Positions 8,026 through 15,669 of a DNA stretch of 44,025 nt are shown piece by piece; within the stretch, counting starts at the first letter, position 1, and each line of letters begins with the position of its first letter. Location: NCBI GenBank assembly GCA_023665245.1, contig JAMPEH010000011.1:1-44025 (forward strand), written 5' to 3'. The translations under genes were made by a program, and so were the position numbers. The notes below the pieces were generated by a model. The model worked only from the letters and a program-made list of their open reading frames with translations. It made no database searches and was not told the DNA's origin. This DNA comes from Muribaculaceae bacterium. GTDB lineage: Bacteria; Pseudomonadota; Alphaproteobacteria; Rs-D84.

Positions 8026-8490
8026 TTAACATGTTCTCCTTGTTACACTTATTTGACGCCGCCCTCCAGAAGGTGTTTGCCATTCGGTCCCTCCCGATAA
8101 AGCATTTATCATTTTATTTTTATCCCACGTCACTAAAGAATCGCCATATTTCTTTAATGATTCAGGTATATCATCTGCTGTCGCATTAGGAAGATAAACA
8201 CCTACTAAACGTTTATCATGCCGTACAGCGTATTCAATCTCCCAATTCACATAGTCTCTGTTTTTAGTCTCTGGGCCAATTAATACAACTACCGTTCCAG
8301 CCCAATCAATTTTCGGCGCTAAAATATTATATTTTATGTAGTGTTCGTTGTTTGCTCTATTAGGTTCTGTTTCAACTATAGAACTATCATAAACATTGAT
8401 TCCTGAACCGACTTGCTTTTTAAAAGGTTCAATATACTTCTCATCTCCGCCATAATGCGAAATGAAAATATTTTTCCTAATTTTATCCAT
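8026..8490 (-). CDS. ThsB-like TIR domain protein
   Basis: This is a 154-residue stand-alone TIR-like protein of the kind found as ThsB in Thoeris defence. It has the first strand KNIFISHYGGDE (6-17), WAGTVVVLIGPETKNRDYVNWEIEYAV (about 63-89), whose Glu in VNWEI is the predicted NADase residue, and VGVYLP for the next strand. Such proteins sense phage infection and make an ADP-ribose-derived messenger from NAD. The ribosome site is AGGGGG four bases from the ATG. It lies eight bases after the first TIR gene and abuts the Nmad2 gene. The C-terminal Arg/Thr-rich tail is short. Confidence 0.83.
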   Translation of the reverse strand: MDKIRKNIFISHYGGDEKYIEPFKKQVGSGINVYDSSIVETEPNRANNEHYIKYNILAPKIDWAGTVVVLIGPETKNRDYVNWEIEYAVRHDKRLVGVYLPNATADDIPESLKKYGDSLVTWDKNKMINALSGGTEWQTPSGGRRQISVTRRTC

Positions 8491-8498
8491 CGTTCCCC

Positions 8499-9014
8499 CT
8501 AATTTGTTTCATAGTATTTTCCCGATCTTAAAGCCATTACATGGTTACTATGATTGGTTTGTATGTTTTTATTTTTACTGTTCTCTTCAGCCAAATTCAA
8601 CGCCTTTAAAATATTGTCGTTTATCGATGAAAATTGTTCCAAAACTATATATTTAAGATTTTGCGCGAGTTTTACAGGAAAGGTATCAAAGTTAATTTTA
8701 TTCTTATTATCTAACCGATTTTCAAGCATTACTGCAACAATTCCTTTTCTTTTTCCAACAGCACCTTTTAAAGCTTCATGGATTTCATTATCCACATGCG
8801 GTCTACTATAAGTTTCCTTACCGACAATACATAAAAATGTATCACAGTCTTTTAATTCTTGTCGAATATAACCGGCAATTTCATTGTGCGACCACCCATC
8901 AAAATTTGCATTTGTCGGCACGCAATAATAAGGAATTCCATTGTAATCTAATATCGCAACTAACTTTTCCTTAAATTTAGTATCTGCCCTATGATAGCTA
9001 ATAAAAACTTTCAC
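8499..9014 (-). CDS. Second ThsB-like TIR domain protein
   Basis: This is a 171-residue TIR-like (DUF1863/ThsB type) protein: VKVFISYHRADTKF at the start, CDTFLCIVGKETYSRPHVDNEI in the middle with a predicted catalytic Glu, then GIVAVMLENRL. I chose the GTG at 9014 because AAGGTG lies five bases upstream and it gives the canonical MKVFISY N-terminus; an ATG at 9032 is the alternative. It is the first gene of the compact operon running to 2934. Two different ThsB-like proteins in one operon are known in Thoeris, where they respond to different phages. The gap to the AAA gene upstream is only about 45 bases, with no clear promoter. Confidence 0.83.
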   Translation of the reverse strand: MKVFISYHRADTKFKEKLVAILDYNGIPYYCVPTNANFDGWSHNEIAGYIRQELKDCDTFLCIVGKETYSRPHVDNEIHEALKGAVGKRKGIVAVMLENRLDNKNKINFDTFPVKLAQNLKYIVLEQFSSINDNILKALNLAEENSKNKNIQTNHSNHVMALRSGKYYETN

Positions 9015-9059
9015 GTTACACCTTTTAATCATTCGAATTACATTAAGAAATAATGATTC

Positions 9060-10931
9060 TTAATCTTCTTTAAATGCAATTTTTACGTTTTTACCGCAAA
9101 ATGCTATGCCGAATTTGAGCATCTTTTTAACCCCGCGCATTTTTAAATCGGCATCGTACTTATTGTTGTCAATTTGCTCCAAAGCTTTTTGAGCAAGTTT
9201 TTCAAGCGCGGTATCGGTTTCATCCTTGCCTGATTTTAATTCAATGATAATCCCGGGCAATTGTTTGTTTTGCGGTTCGAGAGCAATATCAAACCTGCCT
9301 GTTCCTGATTCGCGGTTTGAATAGACATAATATCTGTTATTCATTGTTGCGCACAAACCGACAGTCAGCCCATGATAGAAACTCTCGTTCGACGTATCGT
9401 TATAGCTTATCGAATTGATAAGCAGATTTTGAAGTTCGGTCTGAAGTTTCTTTGTATCTCTTTCAAATATTGCAGACTGAATTGAAATAGCGGTAGACTG
9501 CTGAACGATATTATCAAGCTTACTCAATATTTCTTTTTCATAAACAAAAGATATTTCCTTGTTCGGTATAGCGACCTTGCAGTAAACGCAATCATTGTTT
9601 TCTTGCTTTTCAACCACATTCAGATAGCCTGCAACCAACAGAAAGCTATATATGCTTGAAGGATTTTTCTTTATCTCCGGATAAATAACGCTTGTATCAA
9701 TATAAGTGCTTATACTTTCCTTTCGCATAAGTTTATTTAAATTATCCATTACATCCGAAGTAGCACCCTCGATTATCTCGCCGATAATATCATTGCTTCC
9801 TGTCGAAACCCAATAAGCTTTCGGTGATGAACACTTATCATCCACATAGTTAATAATCGACCACGGATTGAAAATTTCCGTATTACCGAATTTATATCCG
9901 TCATACCAAACACAGACTTCCTCATATTTATTATCTTTGCCGTAATACTTCAATAACGCTTTTACCTCTTCTTTGGTAAAACCGAAATATTCACTATACC
10001 TGTCGTCAAATATAGAGTCGGTTTTAAGATTATTCATTCCACTGAAAATACTTTCTTTTGCTATCTTTAAAATGCCCGTCATAAATGCATAAGAAACATT
10101 CGGATTATCCTTAAGACCGTTAGAAAAGAAATTTCGCAAAAATGAAATTATATCATCATAGAATCCGCAAGAATGCCCCTGCTGAACAGGTACGTCGTAC
10201 TCATCGATAATCAATATGGGTTTAACCGAATGATGCTTGTACAACAATTTCGTTAAAGTACCTAATGAATAAGAAAATACAACAGTATCATTTTCATTCC
10301 CGCCTGATAATATTTCTGCATATCTTTGTTTGTCATACTCAGATAGCTTATCGCTGGATGCAAGTTCATTATGTCTTGCAAATTCACTGCGGACCAACAC
10401 CTTAATCATTTCAAATGTTTCAGCCCACGAATTGAATTTTACATCTTTCAACGAAATAAATATCACCGGATATTTACCTTGTTCGTTCCGATATTTGCTT
10501 CCGCATTTCCAGATTTTTTTATCGGCAAAATATACCGACGTATCCTCGCTTGATTTCTCAAAAAATACTCTGAGCATATCCATGTTTAATGTTTTACCGA
10601 AACGACGCGGTCTTGTAAACAGTGAAACCTGAGGTTTGGAATCGAGAAACTCTTTTATCAGCAGAGTTTTATCAATGTAGTAATATTCTGAAACAGCCCT
10701 TTTAAAATCAGAAATACCAATAGGTAACGGTTTCTTGGTTGTTACCGTAGTCGCTTTCTTTCTAACCGGAATTTTACTTAACGACTCTTCAGGTAAAACC
10801 CAAGAATTTGCCTCAATCTTGGCACCGCTTACTTTTCCGCTACTACACAACTGCTGTATTCTGCGAGACGTTACTCCTAATCTTAACGCTGCTTCCTCTG
10901 CTGTGATGTATTTAACGATTGCTTCTGACAT
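9060..10931 (-). CDS. AAA-ATPase-like / PD-(D/E)XK nuclease-fold protein with N-terminal HTH
   Basis: This is a 623-residue protein. Residues 6-50 form an excisionase/MerR-like helix-turn-helix (TAEEAALRLGVTSRRIQQL). An AAA-ATPase-like domain (PF09820 type) follows, starting PIGISDFKRAV and with the RPRRFGKT P-loop (107-114) and ILIIDEYDVP Walker B. The C-terminus is a PD-(D/E)XK fold with GRFDIAL (Asp548) and IIIELKSGK (Glu564, Lys566). The family is abundant in gut anaerobes; its function is unproven and it may be defensive or selfish. The unusual part is the fused DNA-binding domain, which might bind the palindromes upstream. The ribosome site is GGAG eight bases before the ATG. It may head the transcript of the TIR operon. 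Confidence 0.88.
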   Translation of the reverse strand: MSEAIVKYITAEEAALRLGVTSRRIQQLCSSGKVSGAKIEANSWVLPEESLSKIPVRKKATTVTTKKPLPIGISDFKRAVSEYYYIDKTLLIKEFLDSKPQVSLFTRPRRFGKTLNMDMLRVFFEKSSEDTSVYFADKKIWKCGSKYRNEQGKYPVIFISLKDVKFNSWAETFEMIKVLVRSEFARHNELASSDKLSEYDKQRYAEILSGGNENDTVVFSYSLGTLTKLLYKHHSVKPILIIDEYDVPVQQGHSCGFYDDIISFLRNFFSNGLKDNPNVSYAFMTGILKIAKESIFSGMNNLKTDSIFDDRYSEYFGFTKEEVKALLKYYGKDNKYEEVCVWYDGYKFGNTEIFNPWSIINYVDDKCSSPKAYWVSTGSNDIIGEIIEGATSDVMDNLNKLMRKESISTYIDTSVIYPEIKKNPSSIYSFLLVAGYLNVVEKQENNDCVYCKVAIPNKEISFVYEKEILSKLDNIVQQSTAISIQSAIFERDTKKLQTELQNLLINSISYNDTSNESFYHGLTVGLCATMNNRYYVYSNRESGTGRFDIALEPQNKQLPGIIIELKSGKDETDTALEKLAQKALEQIDNNKYDADLKMRGVKKMLKFGIAFCGKNVKIAFKED

Positions 10932-10961
10932 AAAGGCTTCTCCTAAAACTTTTTCATAATC

Positions 10962-10990
10962 ATAATAGCATAAAACAACATTAAAGTCAA
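10962..10990 (-). promoter_or_regulatory. Promoter of the AAA/TIR gene block
   Basis: On the minus strand TTGACT (10985-10990) and TATTAT (10962-10967) are separated by 17 bases, about 30 bases from the ATG at 10931. A palindrome lies three bases upstream of the -35. Confidence 0.75.
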
Positions 10991-10993
10991 TGC

Positions 10994-11053
10994 CAATTTC
11001 GCGAAATTGTAGGCATAAAATATCCCAATTTCGCGAAATTTCGCGAAATTGGG
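10994..11053. promoter_or_regulatory. Nested palindromic operators
   Basis: A perfect 16-bp palindrome, CAATTTCGCGAAATTG, lies at 10994-11009. A perfect 30-bp palindrome at 11024-11053 contains the same TTTCGCGAAA core twice. The three cores lie directly upstream of the -35 at 10985-10990, which fits cooperative binding by a dimeric regulator: the HTH of the AAA protein or one of the two XRE proteins next door. Confidence 0.7.
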
Positions 11054-11226
11054 AATACTCATCACGTAAAACTTATTAAAAGTTTTCGGCAAATATCCAA
11101 GTGAGCAATATTTTGGGTATTAACTGAGCAACTTTTTTTTTGGGGGGGGGTGGTGAGCAGTTTTTTAAATTAAACTTCGCAAATGTAAATGAGTATAGAA
11201 AATACACTGTACCTCTACTCATAATT
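11054..11226. other. Intergenic stretch with T9G9 homopolymer tract
   Basis: I see no gene here. The notable element is nine T followed by nine G (11133-11150) flanked by GAGCA repeats (11103, 11125, 11154). Such tracts slip readily, but it is outside any reading frame I believe. Confidence 0.5.
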
Positions 11227-12213
11227 CTATCGTGCTTTTATGAATTCCCAATATCTGATTGGATCTTTTTCTTTATATTTAGCTTCCATTTTTATGCACT
11301 CCATTTCATCACGATTTATTAAGGCTTGATACTGTTCATACATTGCAAAAGAGTAGTTATCATATAGTTCATATATGACTGCCTGCGCCGCTTCAAGTTC
11401 GGGTATTGGCTTTATTTCGCCTTCAAAATCATCTAAATCTTTCAAATCATAATTGGTCAAGTTTAAATCTTCCGGACGGTAAAGTATATTTCCACCACGT
11501 TTAATAAGCTCATATAAAATATCTATTCTTTTATTTTTATTATACTCCTCGTTAATGATATCATCTTTTTCAATCGGGGTTTGAATTTGATACCAAGCAT
11601 AGAAAATATCATCAAAATCATCTAAAATAGATTGATCTATATCAAAATATCCTATCTTGTATATCTTCTTAATTTCCCACATAATCGCAGTCTTTTCATC
11701 TTCGCCATATTTTTTCGATAAGAAGTCCAAAATAAATTCGTCGCGATTATCCTTCGGTAGCCGTATCACCTCATCAAATAGATGACTTCTTCGAATGTTG
11801 ATATCAAAAAATTGCTTAATGAATTCCCATTCTTTTGATTCATTACTTGTTATCCTGTTTGTTATTTTTCGCACAAACAACATAAAGAATCTATCATTAG
11901 CCTTCGCTACTGTTTCCAAACATTTTAGAAGAGCTTCCTTGTCTCGATCTATCATTGCATTTCTTGCAGCCACTTCGTTTATACTGTATTCTCTTCTCCA
12001 CTTATCTTCAAGCGATTCCTTTGCTCTTTTCTCATTAAGAAGTTCGTCAACAGTAATATGAAAAAGTTTTGAAAGCGAAAATAAGTTTTCCACACTCATC
12101 TCTCTCAAATCATTCCATTTGCTTACTGCCGCAGGACTCACACCAATAATCTCGGCTAAGTCTTTTTGCTTTAACTCACACTCTTCCATTAGTTCTCTGA
12201 TAAAATTATTCAT
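11227..12213 (-). CDS. XRE-family regulator with large unknown C-terminal region (second of pair)
   Basis: This is a 328-residue protein. Residues 10-65 form a Cro/CI HTH (LKQKDLAEIIGVSPAAVSKW). The remaining 260 residues are acidic and helical, with no motif I recognise; segments such as EKTAIMWEIKKIYKIGYFDID suggest helical repeats. It overlaps the end of the upstream XRE gene by eight bases, so the two are translationally coupled. It may be a regulator or abortive-infection-type sensor; the HTH is certain, the rest unknown. Confidence 0.78.
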   Translation of the reverse strand: MNNFIRELMEECELKQKDLAEIIGVSPAAVSKWNDLREMSVENLFSLSKLFHITVDELLNEKRAKESLEDKWRREYSINEVAARNAMIDRDKEALLKCLETVAKANDRFFMLFVRKITNRITSNESKEWEFIKQFFDINIRRSHLFDEVIRLPKDNRDEFILDFLSKKYGEDEKTAIMWEIKKIYKIGYFDIDQSILDDFDDIFYAWYQIQTPIEKDDIINEEYNKNKRIDILYELIKRGGNILYRPEDLNLTNYDLKDLDDFEGEIKPIPELEAAQAVIYELYDNYSFAMYEQYQALINRDEMECIKMEAKYKEKDPIRYWEFIKAR

Positions 12214-13651
12214 GGACTACGCCCTCGATATAGTACTTCTTTTTTAATTCATCCACGGTCATCTTTTTTTGATCTTCAATATATTCTCCTCTGTATTCAG
12301 ACGGAAAATATTTTTCTCTTAACTTTTTTAAAGATAATCTATTTAAATCTTTCAACAATTTCTCTGTTTGCTTAAAATCCCGATTTGCCATATAATCTTT
12401 CAAAGATAACCCCAAAATCTCCCTTCTAGCGTGAAGATATGCACCCCATTCGTTTTCGCCGCATATCCAAAATGAAAACGGTTTTATTATCTTTTTTTCG
12501 CCATTGTAAAGCCTTTTCTCTAAAGGTTCTAAATCTTCTTCGCCAAAGCCCCCAAAAACCTTATCTTCAGCAATACCCATTTTTGCTCTATTGTTTTTTG
12601 TATTTTCTACAGTAAAATATCTATACTTACCCTGTTCGCAAACCGGAACTAAAAGCAGTTTTCTATATTTATTATAAATTCTTTCAAGGATATCGATAAC
12701 TTCAAATTCATTTGTAATAATCTTCCAATGACCGAGTAGCACTTTGTTGAGTTTTGCTCCACACTCAATTAAAAGTTTTATCCCACGTTTTGTTAGTTCT
12801 TCTTCATCGTATTCAATATGAAACTGCTCTCTATAAATATTAAATCTTCCATAGCGATGCGTTACATTTATCGTCTGTAATGCAGCAAGCAAAATGTCCT
12901 TCTCATAATCGTCTAATTTTGATATTCTAGACTTTACTTCATCTTCCGCTTCATCTATCACGTCGCTGACGTCATCCCATATATTCTGATGCTTGGAAAA
13001 AACAAACTTTTTATTTGCTTCCCATAATTTTTCTTCAACGGTGCTTTTGTGCATTAAAGCCGATTGCTGCTGTATTTCCAGTTTAATATCCGACAATCCA
13101 CCTATCGGCAAAATGTCATAACCGCAATCAATAATATCATTAATCAATGCACATTCTTCAAGTCCTGAGTTTCTGTAAGCCTCATCATCTTTGCAGTTGA
13201 CTGCCGGAAGAAATATTTGATAGAACTGCATAACGATAAAATCGAATTCTCTGTCTTCCGAAACAGTTAAGCCTACGTCAACCATCTTCCTCAAAAGTTC
13301 CTTAAAACGGGTTTCAATCAATAATTCCTGTTCTTCTCTGATATTGTATAAATCGTCGGGAATATATTTTGAAAGCCACTTGTCGTTACATATGAAATAT
13401 TTTTCTTTCAAATCAATTTCAATATTATATTGACCGTTCAAAATTTCATCAACGGAGACATGATAAAAATCGGCGATATCTTCAATCAAGGATATTTCAG
13501 GAATGGATTTCCCGCATTCCCATTTACTGATAGTTCCATCTTCCAATACCCTTCCGTATTGCTCTGACATTTTATCCGCAAACTCGTTTTGCGATAATTT
13601 TTTTTCTTTTCTTAATAATTTCAAAAAACTGCCGAATTTCTTTTTATCCAT
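12206..13651 (-). CDS. XRE-family regulator with large unknown C-terminal region (first of pair)
   Basis: This is a 481-residue protein. The N-terminal HTH (LSQNEFADKMSEQYG...GTISKWECGKSIPEISLIEDIADFY, about 18-60) is followed by DEILNG, typical of SinR/XRE proteins. Then comes about 400 residues of unknown, mostly helical sequence ending in a Lys/Glu-rich tail (DELKKKYYIEGVVHE). Its ATG abuts the terminal TAA of a broken gene upstream (TAAATG), so the pair was once the distal part of that gene's operon and probably still uses the promoter at 14126-14154. Similar layout to the next gene (HTH plus long helical region) suggests the two work together. Confidence 0.78.
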   Translation of the reverse strand: MDKKKFGSFLKLLRKEKKLSQNEFADKMSEQYGRVLEDGTISKWECGKSIPEISLIEDIADFYHVSVDEILNGQYNIEIDLKEKYFICNDKWLSKYIPDDLYNIREEQELLIETRFKELLRKMVDVGLTVSEDREFDFIVMQFYQIFLPAVNCKDDEAYRNSGLEECALINDIIDCGYDILPIGGLSDIKLEIQQQSALMHKSTVEEKLWEANKKFVFSKHQNIWDDVSDVIDEAEDEVKSRISKLDDYEKDILLAALQTINVTHRYGRFNIYREQFHIEYDEEELTKRGIKLLIECGAKLNKVLLGHWKIITNEFEVIDILERIYNKYRKLLLVPVCEQGKYRYFTVENTKNNRAKMGIAEDKVFGGFGEEDLEPLEKRLYNGEKKIIKPFSFWICGENEWGAYLHARREILGLSLKDYMANRDFKQTEKLLKDLNRLSLKKLREKYFPSEYRGEYIEDQKKMTVDELKKKYYIEGVVHE

Positions 13652-14015
13652 TTATATTACCTCATCCAATCTTGTCTTTAAATCTTTCTTGATAATCTTA
13701 TCCATCTTTTCAAAATACGCATAATCCTTTTCCCTTTTCTTTTTTGCAGGAACTTATCGGCTTAAAACTAACTCATAATCTATTGCATTTAACCGCCGCT
13801 GTTCAGATGAGTTTGTTACGGAAAAATATAAATTCTTTTGCATTTGCGCTCTGCCGTTCAAATACTCTTCTTCGCTAACTTCGTTAACCGATTCAATAGC
13901 GTCTTTCCAATCGTGCTTCACTCGCGGTTTCTGTCTGACAATCGCTGCCGCATCTTTCCCGCTCTCGGCCCCTTCTGACGTGCCCGCACTTGACTTTAAC
14001 TTTGTAATATTTCAT
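13652..14015 (-). pseudogene. Broken gene upstream of the XRE pair
   Basis: An ATG at 14015 with an excellent AGGAGG ribosome site seven bases upstream opens a frame beginning MKYYKVKVKCGHV, then shifts. A second frame continues with KDAAAIVRQKPRVKHDWKDAIESV and NLYFSVTNSSEQRR, is interrupted by an in-frame TAA at 13754-13756, and resumes to a TAA at 13652-13654. The order and style match a small conserved hypothetical protein I remember from Clostridia (KCGHV...PRVKHHHKDAI...LYFNVTNSSDQR). At least one frameshift or deletion and one nonsense change make it a pseudogene. Its end abuts the start codon of the XRE gene. Confidence 0.7.
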
Positions 14016-14125
14016 TTGTGTTCCTCCTGTTTGCAAGGATACTATAACATAAGCTATTTAACTTTTTAAGGAATTAAAATTTATATTATTATTCAACTTA
14101 TAATTTTTAATTAACCTACGGTATA

Positions 14126-14154
14126 ATTATAACATATTTAACAGCATTTTGCAA
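14126..14154 (-). promoter_or_regulatory. Promoter of the broken gene and XRE pair
   Basis: On the minus strand TTGCAA (14149-14154), 17 bases, TATAAT (14126-14131). It lies about 110 bases before the ATG at 14015 and is the only good promoter upstream of the two XRE genes. Confidence 0.65.
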
Positions 14155-14244
14155 CAGTTCATTTCATTAATTTTCGATTTGCCGCTCATCTCAAATTAAC
14201 CGTAAAAAGTCCAAGTTGACCCAAAACCAGGCAAAAATGAATAT

Positions 14245-14279
14245 AAAAAACGGAGTACAGCCGTATTTTTAGGCTGTAC
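14245..14279 (-). terminator. Rho-independent terminator
   Basis: On the minus strand GTACAGCC (14272-14279) pairs with GGCTGTAC (14255-14262), followed by six T (14245-14250). It ends transcription from the spoIIID-like fragment just upstream. Confidence 0.7.
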
Positions 14280-14321
14280 CCCTATATTTTTCTATTTATT
14301 TCAACAAATATACATATCGTT

Positions 14322-14453
14322 CTAATAAGTTACTACCGTATGTACAGTTGACTTAGAAATATTGAAATGTGCCGCCGTCGAACGTACCGTCGCGTTTTCG
14401 GCAATTATATACTCCGCCTCTTTTATTACCCTTTCCGTTATATAATCCCACAT
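14322..14453 (-). pseudogene. Truncated spoIIID-like gene fragment
   Basis: The frame starts at ATG 14453 and reads MWDYITERVIKEAEYIIAEN, then ATVRSTAAHFNISKSTVH, before diverging and stopping at 14322-14324 after 43 codons. This is the N-terminal half of the SpoIIID family, the mother-cell sporulation regulator whose HTH reads ...VSKSTVHKD. Intact SpoIIID has 80-95 residues, so the second half is missing. The fragment suggests a spore-forming ancestry or a piece carried in by rearrangement. It lies among other gene fragments. Confidence 0.72.
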
Positions 14454-14470
14454 ATTACCACTCCACACTA

Positions 14471-14501
14471 TTCCCAATTCAAAAAAAATTTGAATTGGGA
14501 A
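14471..14501. repeat. Inverted repeat, 13-bp arms
   Basis: TTCCCAATTCAAA (14471-14483) and TTTGAATTGGGAA (14489-14501) are perfectly complementary around five A. The outer CCCAATT/AATTGGG resembles the ends of the 30-bp palindrome at 11024-11053. It is not followed by a clear T-run. It could be an operator, hairpin or mobile-element remnant. Confidence 0.5.
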
Positions 14502-14853
14502 AAGTTTAATTTAAGTAGTAAAATATATTCGGAATTTTGTCGATTTATGCGAAATTTTTACTATGTTTTTAAGCTACAAACGTTCTTACATTTTTAGCAT
14601 TGACAATCGCCACCGAAAATGTTATCCAACTATATATGAGGATTACACATGATGAAGATAGATTATCTTGATGAAAAATTAGTATTTACCTTAGGATAGT
14701 ACTTTTGCCCATCGCAAAATTTGATTTAAAGCACTTGACACAATAAATAGCGCACTCATATTGCGAGCACGCTATTTAATTTGTTTATAATTTTGTTATT
14801 GTTATGAAAGATTAACTTAAAGCGGTTTTATGAAATTTTATATTGGGGTTGTA
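14502..14853. other. Gene-poor stretch with a terminator
   Basis: I see no convincing gene. A 16-codon plus-strand frame at 14650-14700 has a weak GAGG but nothing else to support it. The hairpin at 14745-14777 is listed separately. Confidence 0.5.
14745..14777. terminator. Hairpin terminator downstream of the InlB-repeat fragment
   Basis: AAATAGCG (14745-14752) pairs with CGCTATTT (14770-14777), with an inner CTC/GAG pair. It lies about 80 bases beyond the stop of the fragment at 14854, on the minus strand. Confidence 0.5.
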
Positions 14854-15087
14854 TCAACTTTTTGAATATTTAGCCGTATACGTTAAATTTTCTTTTGGCA
14901 TATTGAATGAGAAACTTAAATCGGTAGAAATAAGACTATCTCCATTAAACCATCCTAAAAATGAATATTCTTCATACAATACAGCGTTCAATGTTACTAC
15001 TTGGTCAGCGGTAACTTTTACTTCGTTATAACTATCGGATGAATTATCTATTTTCCCTCCGTCGTCAGGAGTTGAACCCGATTCGAC
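14854..15087 (-). pseudogene. 3' end of an InlB-repeat (Flg_new-type) surface protein
   Basis: A frame open from 15087 to a TGA at 14854-14856 has no start. Its sequence ends in a typical divergent InlB/Listeria-Bacteroides repeat: VTADQVVTLNAVLYEEY, FLGWFNGDSLIS, FNMPKENLTYTAKYS. Such repeats form stalks on large surface proteins of gut Clostridia. Only the last repeat remains, cut at about 15087 where the sequence changes to a tRNA-arm-like motif, so this is a deletion or insertion junction. Confidence 0.65.
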
Positions 15088-15240
15088 CTATCAAAAATGA
15101 ACGATTTTTTGCCAAAAATGCGCAAAAACACCTCAAAATCAGCGATTTTTAAAAAATTAGTCCCAACTTAGTCCCAACACATAAGCCCGCATTTTTATTA
15201 CGTTTAAACAATATCAAATTTTCCGCATATGCGGAATTTT
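15060..15240 (-). mobile_element. Possible att remnant and integrase 3' tail
   Basis: On the minus strand 15081-15065 can fold as a tRNA T-arm (TCGGG-TTCAACT-CCTGA, five pairs) followed by an acceptor-like CGACGGA, but no complementary 5' acceptor or anticodon arm is upstream. About 65 bases further up the strand a frame ends VGTKLGLIF-stop (stop at 15149-15151), resembling tyrosine-recombinase C-termini as I remember them. Together these look like an attachment site made from a tRNA 3' end plus a decayed integrase end. This is inference from short stretches. Confidence 0.3.
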
Positions 15241-15243
15241 TGA
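15214..15243 (-). terminator. Terminator of the phd-doc operon
   Basis: A near-perfect palindrome centred on CCGCATATGCGG with A/T flanks lies 40 bases after the doc stop. The T-run on the minus strand is imperfect. Confidence 0.5.
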
Positions 15244-15282
15244 TATCTTTCATTCTCCCGTTGAAACAAAAAAAACGGCAAA

Positions 15283-15669
15283 TTAGTTAATTCTATGCTT
15301 CTTTATCCATTCAAGCAACTGTTCGTACTTCATCTCGCCTTGCGCGGTCGAAAGACCTACTTCTATAACTTCGTCGTCGGTTGCTTCGATATAAATGCCG
15401 TTAAGTTCCAAAAATGACAAAAGCACATACATTCCTATGCGTTTATTTCCGTCAACAAAAGCGTGATTGGAAATTAAACCAACGCCCAGCCGCGCGGCTT
15501 TTTCCTCTTTTGAGGGAAACATTTCCTTCCCGTCGAACGTGGCGTATGCCGCTTCAAGCGCTGAATCCAACAAACCAATATCCCGTACGCCATCGCTTCC
15601 GCCCGTTTCTTCCAAAAGTATCCTGTGCAACAGCAAAACCTTTTCTTTTGAAAATTTAACATTGCGCAA
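15283..15669 (-). CDS. doc: Doc/Fic-family toxin
   Basis: This is a 128-residue Fic-fold protein of the Doc type, with the motif HAFVDGNKRIG near residue 70 (catalytic His, anion-binding and ATP-binding residues all present). Doc phosphorylates elongation factor Tu and stops translation. The TTG at 15669 is chosen as start because it gives the usual RNVKFSKEKV N-terminus and normal length; no ATG lies in this frame nearby, and the gene overlaps the antitoxin by 14 bases, so translation is probably coupled. A more upstream ATG (15723) would lie inside the antitoxin gene. Confidence 0.85.
   Translation of the reverse strand: MRNVKFSKEKVLLLHRILLEETGGSDGVRDIGLLDSALEAAYATFDGKEMFPSKEEKAARLGVGLISNHAFVDGNKRIGMYVLLSFLELNGIYIEATDDEVIEVGLSTAQGEMKYEQLLEWIKKHRIN

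Noticed and set aside
11133..11150. T9G9 tract as a phase-variation switch
   Set aside because: It is not inside a reading frame or between promoter elements that I can identify.
14471..14501. Terminator on either strand
   Set aside because: The 13-bp-arm inverted repeat has no adjacent T-run and no gene ending nearby, so it is reported only as an inverted repeat.
14650..14700. Small plus-strand peptide gene of 16 codons
   Set aside because: It has a weak ribosome site, no similarity I know, and lies in a region of gene fragments.
15058..15090. Complete tRNA gene
   Set aside because: Only a T-arm-like fold is present; there is no D-arm, anticodon arm or matching 5' acceptor. Kept only as a possible att remnant.
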